The notes under the pieces: model-generated
The model's database searches: none
What the model was told of the DNA's origin: nothing
What the model saw: the letters and a program-made list of their open reading frames with translations, nothing else
Made by a program: the position numbers and the translations under genes
In this document: positions 8,740-17,618 of the stretch, piece by piece
Layout of the letters: every line of letters begins with the position of its first letter
Position numbering within the stretch: the stretch's first letter is position 1
NCBI RefSeq assembly: GCF_025426255.1
Contig: NZ_CP104861.1
Span: 4,154,001 to 4,218,000 of the forward strand
DNA length: 64,000 nt
DNA from: Pseudomonas fragi
GTDB taxonomy: Bacteria; Pseudomonadota; Gammaproteobacteria; Pseudomonadales; Pseudomonadaceae
Direction: 5' to 3'

Positions 8740-10449
8740 TTAGCGCGGTTCGATATGGGCAATCATCAGTTGCACAGTTTCATTGCCGCGGAACTCGTTG
8801 AGGTCGAGTTTGTAGGCCAGCTCGACCCAGCGAATGGTCGGGTTCGGCCACACGTCGCGATCAATCCCGAAAGCGATGCCGTCAAGCTTTACGCTGCCGC
8901 ATTCAGTTTTGAGCACAACTTTCAAATGCCGCTCGCCAACGATGCGTTGCTCTACCAGCTGGAACACCCCGTGAAACAACGGCTCGGGGAAGTGCTGCCC
9001 CCACGGGCCGGCATTGCGCAGAGCCCGAGCCAGCTCCAGATGAAACTCTTCAACCGCCAGGCTGCCGTCGGACAACATGCGCCCCGTGAGGTCTTCTTCA
9101 CGCAATTGACGTCGGACTTCGGCATCAAATGCCTCGCAAAACAGAGGGAAGTTGGCCTCGGGCAAGGTCAAGCCGGCAGCCATCGCATGCCCACCGTATT
9201 TGCTGATCAAGTCCGGGTGTTGTGCGGCCACCACGCTGAGCGCATCACGAATATGAAACCCAGGCACCGAACGTCCGGAGCCTTTGAGCATGCCGTCGCC
9301 CGCATCGGCAAAAGCGAAGGTCGGCCGGAAGTACTTCTCCTTGAGACGCGAAGCCAGAATCCCGATCACTCCCTGGTGCCACTCAGGGTCAAACAGGCAC
9401 AAGCCAAACGGCATGCTGTCGATGGTCAGGTCCTTGAGCTGGGCCAGAGCTTCACGCTGCATGCCTTGCTCAATGGATTTGCGGTCCTGATTCATCTCGT
9501 CCAGTTGCGCGGCCATTTCTCGCGCCGCATTGGCATCATCAGTGAGCAAGCATTCGATGCCCAGGCTCATGTCGTCCAGACGCCCGGCGGCGTTCAGACG
9601 TGGCCCCAGAATAAAGCCCAGATCGGTCGAGGTGATTTTTGAAGGGTCACGCTTGGCCACCTCCAAAATCGCCTTGAGCCCCGGACGAGCACGCCCGGCA
9701 CGGATTCGCTCAAGTCCCTGATGCACCAAAATCCGGTTATTGGCATCCAGCGGCACCACATCGGCCACGCTGCCCAGTGCCACCAGATCCAGCAATTCGG
9801 CGATATTCGGCGCCTTGCTGTTCTGGTACCAGCCCAGGCTGTTCAAGCGCGCACGCAAAGCGATCAGTACATAAAAGATCACCCCTACCCCAGCCAGCGC
9901 CTTGCTCGGAAAATCGCAGCCGGGCTGGTTGGGATTGACGATGGCGTCAGCCGCTGGCAACTCGTTGCCCGGCAAGTGGTGGTCGGTCACCAGCACGCTT
10001 AACCCGGCCTTTTTCGCCGCGGCTACACCTTCGATACTGGAGATGCCGTTGTCGACCGTGATCAGCAACTGCGGAGTACGTGTCAGCGCGACTTCGACGA
10101 TTTCCGGGGTCAGGCCGTAGCCGTATTCGAAGCGGTTCGGCACCAAATAATCGACATGAGCCGCCCCCAGCAACCGCAAACCGAGCATACCGACGGTGCT
10201 GGCCGTGGCACCGTCGGCGTCAAAATCGCCGACGATCAAGATGCGCTGACGCTGTTCGAGCGCCACCACCAGCAAATCCACGGCGGCATCGATGCCCTTG
10301 AGCTGCTGATACGGGATCAGCCGCGCCAGGCTTTTATCCAGTTCAGCCTGGGACTGCACGCCCCGTGCCGCGTAAAGACGCGTCAGCAGGGTTGGCATTT
10401 CGCCCAGAAAAGGCAGGATTTGAGGCAGTGGGCGAGGTTCGATGCGCAT
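8740..10449 (-). CDS. recJ: RecJ, single-strand-specific 5'-3' exonuclease
   Basis: A 569-aa protein of the DHH superfamily. Motif I DFDADGATASTVGML, the DHH motif in VTDHHLPGNELPAADAIVNP, and later GGHAMAAGLTL are present; the C-terminal OB-like part ends the protein. It degrades 5' ends of ssDNA in RecF-pathway recombination and mismatch/base excision repair, in the cytoplasm with Mn2+/Mg2+. Length is normal for the family. It lies 42 nt downstream of yaeQ on the same strand and may be cotranscribed with it. Confidence 0.96.
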   Translation of the reverse strand: MRIEPRPLPQILPFLGEMPTLLTRLYAARGVQSQAELDKSLARLIPYQQLKGIDAAVDLLVVALEQRQRILIVGDFDADGATASTVGMLGLRLLGAAHVDYLVPNRFEYGYGLTPEIVEVALTRTPQLLITVDNGISSIEGVAAAKKAGLSVLVTDHHLPGNELPAADAIVNPNQPGCDFPSKALAGVGVIFYVLIALRARLNSLGWYQNSKAPNIAELLDLVALGSVADVVPLDANNRILVHQGLERIRAGRARPGLKAILEVAKRDPSKITSTDLGFILGPRLNAAGRLDDMSLGIECLLTDDANAAREMAAQLDEMNQDRKSIEQGMQREALAQLKDLTIDSMPFGLCLFDPEWHQGVIGILASRLKEKYFRPTFAFADAGDGMLKGSGRSVPGFHIRDALSVVAAQHPDLISKYGGHAMAAGLTLPEANFPLFCEAFDAEVRRQLREEDLTGRMLSDGSLAVEEFHLELARALRNAGPWGQHFPEPLFHGVFQLVEQRIVGERHLKVVLKTECGSVKLDGIAFGIDRDVWPNPTIRWVELAYKLDLNEFRGNETVQLMIAHIEPR

Positions 10450-10491
10450 AAGCGGGTGATAGGTCTCTAGATCGTAAAAAAATGGTGCGGC

Positions 10492-11031
10492 TTAGCGTTC
10501 GCCTTGCAGCCACTGCAATTGCACTTCGTGCTGGCCGCGATCGTCGGTCACGAAGATCGTGCCTTCGCTGATCATCACGTCCCACTTGATAACTCGTGGC
10601 ATATCTTTGGCCAGTACTTCAAGAATCTCTTGCGGGACGGCAGCGATATTGACGTTTTTCAGGTTTTTGATCGCTGGAATCACCTTGCCTTCCCACACGC
10701 GCAAGCTGCCATAGGCCAGCAAGCTGGTGCGCTCAGTGCGGCGCGAACACCAGGTCAGGCGGTCAGAATCAGGCTGGCCGACTTCGATCCAGTGCAAAAC
10801 ACGGTCATCCAAGCTTTTTTCCCACAAGGCTGGTTCGTCAACATCAGACAGACCACGACCAAAAGACAGCTGCTCGTTGTACCAGAAGGCGTAGGCCAGA
10901 AGGCGCACGGTCATGCGTTCTTCGGTCTCCGAAGGATGACGGGCGATGGTCTGCTTGACGCTTTCATAGACCCCGCGATCGAGATCGGTAAGGTTGAGTT
11001 CAAACTTGTAGGTCGTGGACGGCTGTGCCAT
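10492..11031 (-). CDS. yaeQ: YaeQ family protein
   Basis: 179 aa from the ATG at 11031 (MAQPSTTYKFELNLTDLDRG); the frame extends 18 codons further upstream but those codons lack the family N-terminus. Conserved YaeQ segments include SETEERMTVRLLAYAFWY, PALWEKSLDDRVLHWIEVG and VWEGKVIPAIKNLKNVNI. The family has a PD-(D/E)XK nuclease-like fold, but its biochemical function is unsettled. It is divergent from the CoA-transferase gene at 11169, with 137 nt between. Confidence 0.9.
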   Translation of the reverse strand: MAQPSTTYKFELNLTDLDRGVYESVKQTIARHPSETEERMTVRLLAYAFWYNEQLSFGRGLSDVDEPALWEKSLDDRVLHWIEVGQPDSDRLTWCSRRTERTSLLAYGSLRVWEGKVIPAIKNLKNVNIAAVPQEILEVLAKDMPRVIKWDVMISEGTIFVTDDRGQHEVQLQWLQGER

Positions 11032-11168
11032 GAACGGGCTTCTTGATACGGAGAAAGGCGGCAAGTCTAACCGATACACTGTCATTCAACGAATCGGCCA
11101 GCTTCTTGCGAGCGCTCGGCTATGTTAAAAGGCTGTACTCGCTCGCTCCCCCCGGACAAGGATTGCAC

Positions 11169-12368
11169 ATGACGCTCGCCACCAAACCCCTTTCGGGCCT
11201 CAAAGTCGTCGAACTGGGCACCCTGATCGCAGGGCCTTTTGCATCACGCATTTGCGCCGAATTTGGCGCACAGGTGATCAAGGTCGAATCCCCGGATGGC
11301 GGAGACCCACTGCGCAAGTGGCGCAAGCTATACGAAGGCACGTCGTTGTGGTGGTTCGTCCAGGCGCGCAACAAGAAATCCCTGACTTTGAACCTCAAGC
11401 ACCCTGACGGCCTGAACATCCTCAAGGCATTGCTGGCGGACGCCGATATCCTGATCGAAAACTTCCGCCCCGGCGTGCTGGAAAAACTCGGCCTGGGCTG
11501 GGATGTGCTGCACGCGCTGAACCCGAAACTGGTGATGGTCCGCCTCTCCGGCTTTGGTCAAACCGGCCCGATGAAAGACCAGCCGGGGTTTGGCGCGGTC
11601 GGCGAATCCATGGGCGGGCTGCGCTACATCACTGGCTTTGAGGATCGCCCGCCGGTGCGCACCGGCATCTCGATTGGCGACTCGATTGCCGCACTGTGGG
11701 GCGTGATTGGTGCCCTGATGGCTTTACGTCATCGCGAAGTTAACGGGGGGCTGGGCCAGGTGGTGGATGTGGCGCTCTACGAGGCCATTTTTGCCATGAT
11801 GGAAAGCATGGTGCCCGAGTTCGATGTCTTCGGTTTTATCCGTGAGCGAACGGGCAACATCATGCCGGGCATTACCCCGTCTTCGATCCATACCAGCCTG
11901 GACGGCAAGCACATTCAGATCGGCGCCAATGGCGACGCAATCTTCAAACGCTTTATGCAGATCATTGGTCGTGATGACCTGGCAAATGACCCGGCACTTG
12001 CCAGCAATGATGGCCGAGATGGACGTCGTGATGAGCTGTACGGGGTTATTGACCGCTGGGTCGGCTCGTTACCGTTGGAGACAGTGCTTGAGCGGCTGGG
12101 CACGGCACAAGTGCCCGCCAGCCGTATTTTCTCGGCAGAAGACATGTTCACTGACCCACAGTTTTTAGCCCGTGAAATGTTTCTGCAAGCCAGGCTGCCT
12201 GACGGTAAAGACTTCAAAATGCCCGGCATCGTACCCAAGCTGTCTGATACCCCCGGCTCTGCAGATTGGGTTGGACCCGAACTGGGTGCCCACAATGATG
12301 AAGTATTAGGCAGCTTGGGGTACGACGCCGCCGCAATCGCCAACCTCAAGCAAACCGGTGCCATTTAG
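11169..12368 (+). CDS. Class III CoA-transferase, CaiB/BaiF family
   Basis: 399 aa from the ATG at 11169; the frame is open to 11043 but the family N-terminus starts at KPLSGLKVVELGTLIAGPFA. Motifs: EFGAQVIKVESPDGGD, DILIENFRPGVLEKLGLG, VRLSGFGQTGP, and GISIGDSIAALWG, where Asp171 is at the position of the catalytic nucleophile of formyl-CoA transferases. It would transfer CoA between organic acids; the substrate pair is unknown. It is followed by an unrelated periplasmic protein gene 42 nt downstream. Confidence 0.88.
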   Translation: MTLATKPLSGLKVVELGTLIAGPFASRICAEFGAQVIKVESPDGGDPLRKWRKLYEGTSLWWFVQARNKKSLTLNLKHPDGLNILKALLADADILIENFRPGVLEKLGLGWDVLHALNPKLVMVRLSGFGQTGPMKDQPGFGAVGESMGGLRYITGFEDRPPVRTGISIGDSIAALWGVIGALMALRHREVNGGLGQVVDVALYEAIFAMMESMVPEFDVFGFIRERTGNIMPGITPSSIHTSLDGKHIQIGANGDAIFKRFMQIIGRDDLANDPALASNDGRDGRRDELYGVIDRWVGSLPLETVLERLGTAQVPASRIFSAEDMFTDPQFLAREMFLQARLPDGKDFKMPGIVPKLSDTPGSADWVGPELGAHNDEVLGSLGYDAAAIANLKQTGAI

Positions 12369-12410
12369 GCTGATGGCCCATTCCTGGTGGGACCGAAGGA
12401 GATCAGCACA

Positions 12411-13223
12411 ATGACTCATCGCTCGAAGTGGCGAAGCCCTTGGGCAGGCCTGATCACCTCGCTTTTACTGGCATGGACGCCCTGCAGCCAGGCCGAGCAA
12501 CAGCTCATCTGGCTGATGCGTGACTTGCCGCCATTGACCGTGTTCTACGGCCCGCAGAAAGGTCAGGGCATCATCGATCAAGTGACGCAGATCCTGATAG
12601 ATAGCATGCCGCAGTACCAACACGTGGTCATGCCGGTTAACCGCGCCCGCGCCCTGCAAATGCTTGCAGAGCCGTCTCTGACCTGCGATCCGGCCCTGAT
12701 CTGGAACCCTGCCCGGGCCCGCTCGATTATCTACTCCGTGCCTGTTGCGGTTTTACACAGCAATGGCATGGCGATTCTGCGCAAGGACCAACAACTGATC
12801 GCCCCCTTTGTCCATGATGACAAGGTGGACTTGCCGAGCCTGTTAAATGCTCAAGCCTTGAAGCTTGGGCTCATCGCCAAACGTAGCTATGGCGTGTGGG
12901 TTGACGAGTTGCTGTCACAGAGCCCGGCGAGCCAGTTTTTCATGCATTACGGCAACGACCCGCTGGGCAGTCTGTTGCAGATGCAGCATGCAGGTCGCAT
13001 CCAGGCGCTACTGGGATATTGGCCGGAAATTCAGGCCAAGATCAGCCAACAGGGCTTGTCGTCCGAAACAATGGTGTTTTACCCCATTCAGGGTGCCCCC
13101 GAGTATCAAACCATTTACGTCGGCTGTTCGGACACACCTGACGGTCGCGAAGTCATTCGCAACGTTAATGCGGTACTTACCAAAATCGGGCCGATGCACT
13201 TGCCACATCCGGATCCGCAGTGA
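12411..13223 (+). CDS. Periplasmic solute-binding-like protein (TIGR02285-type, function unknown)
   Basis: 270 aa from the ATG at 12411, preceded by AAGGAG at good spacing. The signal peptide ends near CSQA-E (residues ~1-29). The mature part resembles the type II periplasmic binding fold (WLMRDLPPLTVFYGPQKGQ, VMPVNRARALQML, LGLIAKRSYGVWVDELL) of an uncharacterised family related to extracellular solute-binding family 3. There are no permease or ATPase genes nearby, so a transport role is not supported; sensing or another role is open. A hairpin follows directly. Confidence 0.75.
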   Translation: MTHRSKWRSPWAGLITSLLLAWTPCSQAEQQLIWLMRDLPPLTVFYGPQKGQGIIDQVTQILIDSMPQYQHVVMPVNRARALQMLAEPSLTCDPALIWNPARARSIIYSVPVAVLHSNGMAILRKDQQLIAPFVHDDKVDLPSLLNAQALKLGLIAKRSYGVWVDELLSQSPASQFFMHYGNDPLGSLLQMQHAGRIQALLGYWPEIQAKISQQGLSSETMVFYPIQGAPEYQTIYVGCSDTPDGREVIRNVNAVLTKIGPMHLPHPDPQ

Positions 13224-13239
13224 CAAAAAAACCATAAAA

Positions 13240-13273
13240 AAACCCCGAGAAGTGGGGAGACAACTCGGGGTTT
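13240..13273 (+). terminator. Intrinsic terminator after the solute-binding-like gene
   Basis: AAACCCCGAG (13240-13249) pairs with CTCGGGGTTT (13264-13273) around a 14-nt loop, 16 nt past the stop at 13223. A-rich and T-rich flanks could make it work in both directions. The following 115 nt up to the receiver gene hold nothing I recognise. Confidence 0.8.
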
Positions 13274-13388
13274 AACAAGGTCAAGATGACCTGCTCAACA
13301 GGCTACAAACATCGGAGCAATATGCTTGATCCTGCCGATGCAAAATCAGACACGCAGAAATCGCAGGAAGTTCCCCCGGCATATGCAA

Positions 13389-13799
13389 TTAATTCGCACT
13401 ACCCGTTCTCAAAAAGGAACTCCGGTATGACTCCAGCAATTGCCCCAACCCGCCTATGGTTACGGGCTTGGGCAAGCAACCCAACACCTTGAGACCTTGC
13501 TTGCGAGCCATACAGACCGCCATTTCGACGACTTGAGGCTCAGTAGCATTCAGGATGATCAAAGCACTCGCTTTACGCTTCAGCGCCAACTCGCTGATCA
13601 GCTCCAGACCTGATGCCCCTTGCATATTTAGATCACAAATGGCGACATCGATGCCCCCGCTCTTGAGCAAAGAGTTGCGGGCGCAATCCACGCTTACGGC
13701 CGTCAGCACGTCGAAAATACGGAATGCGTTGAGCATCTGATGCAGCACCATCAACTGAAATGGGTTGTCTTCAAGAATCAATACTTTCAGAGGTCGCAT
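13389..13799 (-). CDS. Single-domain response regulator (receiver only)
   Basis: 136 aa from the ATG at 13799. An adjacent ATG at 13802 is only 3 nt from GAAGG, so the second is better placed. It is one CheY-like domain: acidic pair in LILEDNPFQLM, phospho-acceptor Asp56 in VAICDLNMQG, Lys in CLPKP. The conserved Ser/Thr switch position after beta-4 appears as Asn (LIILNATEP). There is no output domain. It lies downstream of a kinase-less BvgS-like gene on the same strand, suggesting the remains of a two-component locus. Its cognate kinase is not in the window. Confidence 0.85.
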   Translation of the reverse strand: MRPLKVLILEDNPFQLMVLHQMLNAFRIFDVLTAVSVDCARNSLLKSGGIDVAICDLNMQGASGLELISELALKRKASALIILNATEPQVVEMAVCMARKQGLKVLGCLPKPVTIGGLGQLLESYRSSFLRTGSAN

Positions 13800-13845
13800 C
13801 ATGGGCCTTCAGACATAAACCTACTGTTATCGAGGAGATCAACCT

Positions 13846-13884
13846 TAGTAGGCCTAACGACCAAGAAACATCGGACATATCCGA
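13846..13884. promoter_or_regulatory. Palindromic motifs upstream of the receiver gene
   Basis: The AT-rich gap between the sensor remnant and the receiver gene has two dyad motifs: TAGGCCTA (within 13848-13856) and TCGGA-CATA-TCCGA (13871-13884). They are the right size and place to be operator half-sites for the receiver gene (start 13799). No matching regulator is encoded here, so the role is an inference. Confidence 0.35.
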
Positions 13885-13933
13885 AAAAGCAGGGGGAAGT
13901 TCAAAAAACTGTATTTAACCTTTGAAACCAGTC

Positions 13934-16029
13934 TCACGAGTCCCACTTTCTGGCTTCATGCTCATCAAACCACCCTCCTACCAAGCCCTCCAAACGTCCG
14001 GAAACGGAGTAAAACGGGACGGTCCACTGATAGATCTCCATACCTCCCGATTTAAACTCCACCCAACGCTTCTGGTAGTAAGGCCTTCGGCTTTGCAGCA
14101 TGTGCATGATTTCGCCCTGAAACTGCTGGGCCAGTTGATCAGGAAACAAATTGACGTCCGTGACCTTCAGCCCGCAAATCTGCGCCAGATTGACCGATAA
14201 CCGCTCTTCATAGCATTGATTGCAGGTGAGCAACTGACCTTCAAGGCCCAGCACAAAGATCGGGCTGGGGATGCCATCCAGATAACGCTGGCTGAGCTCC
14301 AGCTGCGCCTGCAGGGCTTGTTCAAGCTGGCGCCCAATAATCAGTTGCCTACGTAAAAATCGGTTGTATGAAAACAGCATGAGGCCGACTACCAGCAAAC
14401 CCGCTATCGCCCAGTACAGCCACTCGGAATGATACAAGCCACTGTCGATAACAAGCGGTTTGCCAACGCCCCCAGCCAGTTGGCTCTCAACGCGCGAAAT
14501 TCGGTCACTGGTATGGCCTCCAGAGCCTTGTTCATGATGCTGAGCAGCTCAGGGTACTGGTCGGGTATCGAAAAACTGGCGGCAGCCCAGCGCCCGTCCA
14601 CACTGCGCCCGACCTTGAGACGCCCCGGCGGATACAAATGCGCCTGGGTCTCGCTCTGGACGGTCGCATCCGCCTCGCCCTGAGCGACCGCGTGGCGCGC
14701 CTGGGCATAGGTATCGACCAGCCGCAGGGTGATTGCAGGGTATTCACGTCGAACCAAGTCTTCGAGGGCATGCCTTGCTGGAAGCACCAGGGTTTTTCCG
14801 GATAGCTGGTCCAATGACCCCAGGCGAGAATCATTGACGCGCACGACAAAAACCCAGGGAGCGCCACCGTAGGAATGGGTGAAGTTCAAATAGGCTTTGC
14901 GCTCACGACTTCTGGAGAGGCTGGCGTTCATTTGCGCCTTGCCGCTTTTGAGCATGGCCAAGGTTTGCGCGGTTGAAAACACCTCTTTATGCACAAACTG
15001 CAAGCCGGTCATGCGTGAAATACGCGCCAGAATATCAATGCTCAACCCCGCCCATCGACCGTCCCCGGTCCTGAAGGAGTACAACGCAAACTGCTGTGTA
15101 GCCAGGGTCACAACCGGATTACGCGCGATCCACTCCCGCTCGCCAGGCAGCAGGTTGATGCGTTGTTGCGCAATGCTGCCTTCAAGGCCGGTCGTCCAGC
15201 GGGAAAGGACCATGCGCGAGGTGCTCTCATCAAGGCTGGACAGGGCTTTTTCGATCAGGGAAGCAAGCTGAGGGTCAGAACGACGGGATGCAAATGCGAG
15301 TCCGTAAACAGGTAACGCGCTGTGCCCGATAATGTGCAGTTGCGAATAAGGCCGAATGCTTTTGAATGACTGCACAATGAGTTCATTACCGATAAACGCA
15401 TCAACGCCCCCTTCTGCCAGTGTTTCCATCGCACTGTGCAAATCGGGAATGTTTATGATCTCACTGTCAGGGTAAAACGCATGGACGGTCAGAATATCGA
15501 CGTAGCCATCGACCACCCCGATTTTTTTACCGGCCCAGCCTGTAACCGGTTTAGCCTCACCTGCACGGCCGACCAGAACCAGCCGATCAGTCATGTACTC
15601 CTGGGAAAAAGTGATCCCCTCGACCCCTCGTTCAAAACCACTGGCACTGGTCAGAATGTCGATCTTCCCGGCCAACAGCTCTGCAACGGCTTGATCGCGT
15701 TTTCTGAAACCAAGGACTTCAACAGTTGCACCCAGTTTGTCGCGCACGATACTGAGGTATTCGGCACTGAGGCCTTGATATTGATTGCGGTCATTGGTGA
15801 TATCGACAGGTTCGTGATCGCCGAGGGCGATACCAACCCGCAGCGCGCCATGATTGGCCAGCCATTGCTGATCAGCGGCATCCAGTTGCAGCGGCTTGAA
15901 CTCGACAGGGCCTGTTCCAAGGCTCAAGGGCAATCCGTGGTTGCCAATGGCCTGCGGCATAACGCTTAAAAAGCCCATAAACAGCACTAGGCGCATCCAT
16001 GTTTCAGATGCCCGGCGAAGACGTGACAT
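13934..16029 (-). pseudogene. BvgS-like sensor, frameshifted and lacking the kinase core
   Basis: It starts at the ATG at 16029 (AAGGA upstream) with a signal-like segment, then two family-3 solute-binding domains (~45-275 from LRVGIALGDHEPVDITND; ~290-530 from VVTLATQQFALYSFRTGDG). The frame then runs into a TAG at 14404. A shift of one base near 14455 restores a BvgS-like continuation: TM (WLYWAIAGLLVVGLMLF), coiled segment, and a PAS domain (YLDGIPSPIFVLGLEGQLL), ending at a TGA at 13934. HisKA, HATPase, REC and Hpt domains that normally follow are absent. The shift could be a sequencing error, but the missing kinase cannot be. Read through, it would be ~698 codons. Confidence 0.8.
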
Positions 16030-16097
16030 GACAGCATCCTTGACTGAGCGCTCGCCAGCATACGGGGGCGAAAACCGAACAAGTCTGCCATGCACAA

Positions 16098-16125
16098 ACA
16101 AAAAAGCCCGTCAGATGACGGGCTT
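16098..16125 (-). terminator. Intrinsic terminator of thrC
   Basis: AAGCCCGTCA (16104-16113) and TGACGGGCTT (16116-16125) form a strong stem. On the minus strand the stem is followed by a T-run (the A-run 16099-16105 read in reverse). It lies 24 nt beyond the thrC stop and just upstream of the BvgS-like gene start at 16029. Confidence 0.88.
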
Positions 16126-16148
16126 CAAAACGCGTAAGACGAATGCCT

Positions 16149-17558
16149 TTAAAGGGCCTTGCCGCGATTGCCATGCTGGCTGACAAAGGCCTGAACAGCC
16201 TTGAGGTCATTGGCCAACACCGTGTAGCGCTCCTCTCGTTCAAACAAGTCAGAAAGGTGCGACGGCAGTTCAAGGGTTTTTCCTATGCCTGCTTGTTCAA
16301 CCGCATCAGGGAACTTGACCGGGTGCGCAGTGCCCAGGATAACCATTGGAATATCCAGGCTACGACGGCATTCGCGGGCGGCACGCACACCGATGGCAGT
16401 GTGCGGGTCCAGCACTTCGCCGCTCTCGGCAAATACCTGGGCGATGGTTTCGCACGTTTGCTCATCATCCACCGCCAGCGAGTCGAACAGGCGACGCGCT
16501 TCGGTCCAGCGGTCATCTTCAACGCTGAAGTTACCGGTTTGCTTGAAGGTATCCATCAGGCCGGCAACTGCCGCGCCATTGCGACCGTGAAGGTCGAACA
16601 ACAGACGCTCGAAGTTCGATGACACCATGATGTCCATCGACGGCGACAGGGTCGCGTGCAGGGTGTCCTTGGCGTACTGATTGCCGCTCATGAAACGATG
16701 CAGGATGTCGTTGCGATTGGTGGCAACGATCAACTGGTTGATCGGCAGACCCATGTTGCGTGCCAGGTAGCCCGCAAAAATATCGCCAAAGTTGCCGGTA
16801 GGCACCGAGAACGACACGGAACGGTGCGGCCCGCCCAGTTGCAGGGCTGCATGGAAGTAGTAAACGATCTGGGCCATGATTCGCGCCCAGTTGATCGAGT
16901 TCACGGCAACCAGGCGCGTGCCCTTGAGGAAACCCTGATCGGCGAAGCTGGCCTTGACCATTTCCTGGCAGTCATCGAAGTTGCCTTCGATGGCGAGGTT
17001 ATGGATGTTGTCACCGAACAGTGTGGTCATCTGGCGACGCTGCACTTCCGACACCCGGTTATTGGGGTGCAGGATGAAAATATCGACGTTTTCGCAATGC
17101 TTGCAGCCTTCAATCGCAGCCGAGCCAGTATCACCGGAAGTCGCACCGACAATGACTACGCGCTCGCCACGTTTTTCCAACACGTAGTCAAGCAGGCGAC
17201 CGAGCAGTTGCAGGGCGAAATCCTTGAACGCCAGGGTCGGGCCGTGGAACAGTTCAAGCACCCATTCATTGCCATTGAGCTGGCGCAGTGGTGCTACCGC
17301 TGCGTGGGAAAACGCACCGTAGGTTTCTTCGAGAATCTTTTTGAAGTCTGCGTCCGGGATGCTGCCGGCAACAAACGGGCGCATCACCCGAAACGCCAAC
17401 TCGTGGTACGGCAAACCTGCCCAGGAAGCGATTTCTTCCTGGGTAAAACGCGGCAGGTTTTCCGGTACATACAAACCGCCATCACTGGCCAGACCGGCCA
17501 GCAATACATCTTCAAAATTCAGGGCCGGTGCCTGGCCACGGGTGCTGATATAGCGCAT
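16149..17558 (-). CDS. thrC: Threonine synthase
   Basis: 469 aa from the ATG at 17558 (MRYISTRGQAPALNFEDVLL). It is a PLP enzyme of fold type II: the Lys motif LAFKDFALQLLGRLL and the phosphate-binding VGATSGDTGSAAIEG are clear. It converts O-phosphohomoserine to threonine in the cytoplasm, the last step of threonine synthesis. It lies 60 nt downstream of hom in the same direction; two hairpins occupy that spacer and the Shine-Dalgarno is weak. An intrinsic terminator follows. Confidence 0.97.
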   Translation of the reverse strand: MRYISTRGQAPALNFEDVLLAGLASDGGLYVPENLPRFTQEEIASWAGLPYHELAFRVMRPFVAGSIPDADFKKILEETYGAFSHAAVAPLRQLNGNEWVLELFHGPTLAFKDFALQLLGRLLDYVLEKRGERVVIVGATSGDTGSAAIEGCKHCENVDIFILHPNNRVSEVQRRQMTTLFGDNIHNLAIEGNFDDCQEMVKASFADQGFLKGTRLVAVNSINWARIMAQIVYYFHAALQLGGPHRSVSFSVPTGNFGDIFAGYLARNMGLPINQLIVATNRNDILHRFMSGNQYAKDTLHATLSPSMDIMVSSNFERLLFDLHGRNGAAVAGLMDTFKQTGNFSVEDDRWTEARRLFDSLAVDDEQTCETIAQVFAESGEVLDPHTAIGVRAARECRRSLDIPMVILGTAHPVKFPDAVEQAGIGKTLELPSHLSDLFEREERYTVLANDLKAVQAFVSQHGNRGKAL

Positions 17559-17563
17559 GTCTT

Positions 17564-17612
17564 CAAACCTTCGGTTTGAGCGCCAAGCGGCTTGGAGCCT
17601 GCCGCTTGGCGC
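17564..17612 (-). promoter_or_regulatory. Two tandem hairpins in the hom-thrC spacer
   Basis: GCGCCAAGCGGC (17580-17591) pairs perfectly with GCCGCTTGGCGC (17601-17612); next to it CAAACC (17564-17569) pairs with GGTTTG (17573-17578), ending 5 nt before the thrC ATG. In mRNA these form back-to-back stem-loops that would partly cover the thrC ribosome-binding region. No T-run follows, so they look more like translation- or stability-related structures than a terminator. Confidence 0.5.
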
Positions 17613-17618
17613 CATCAA

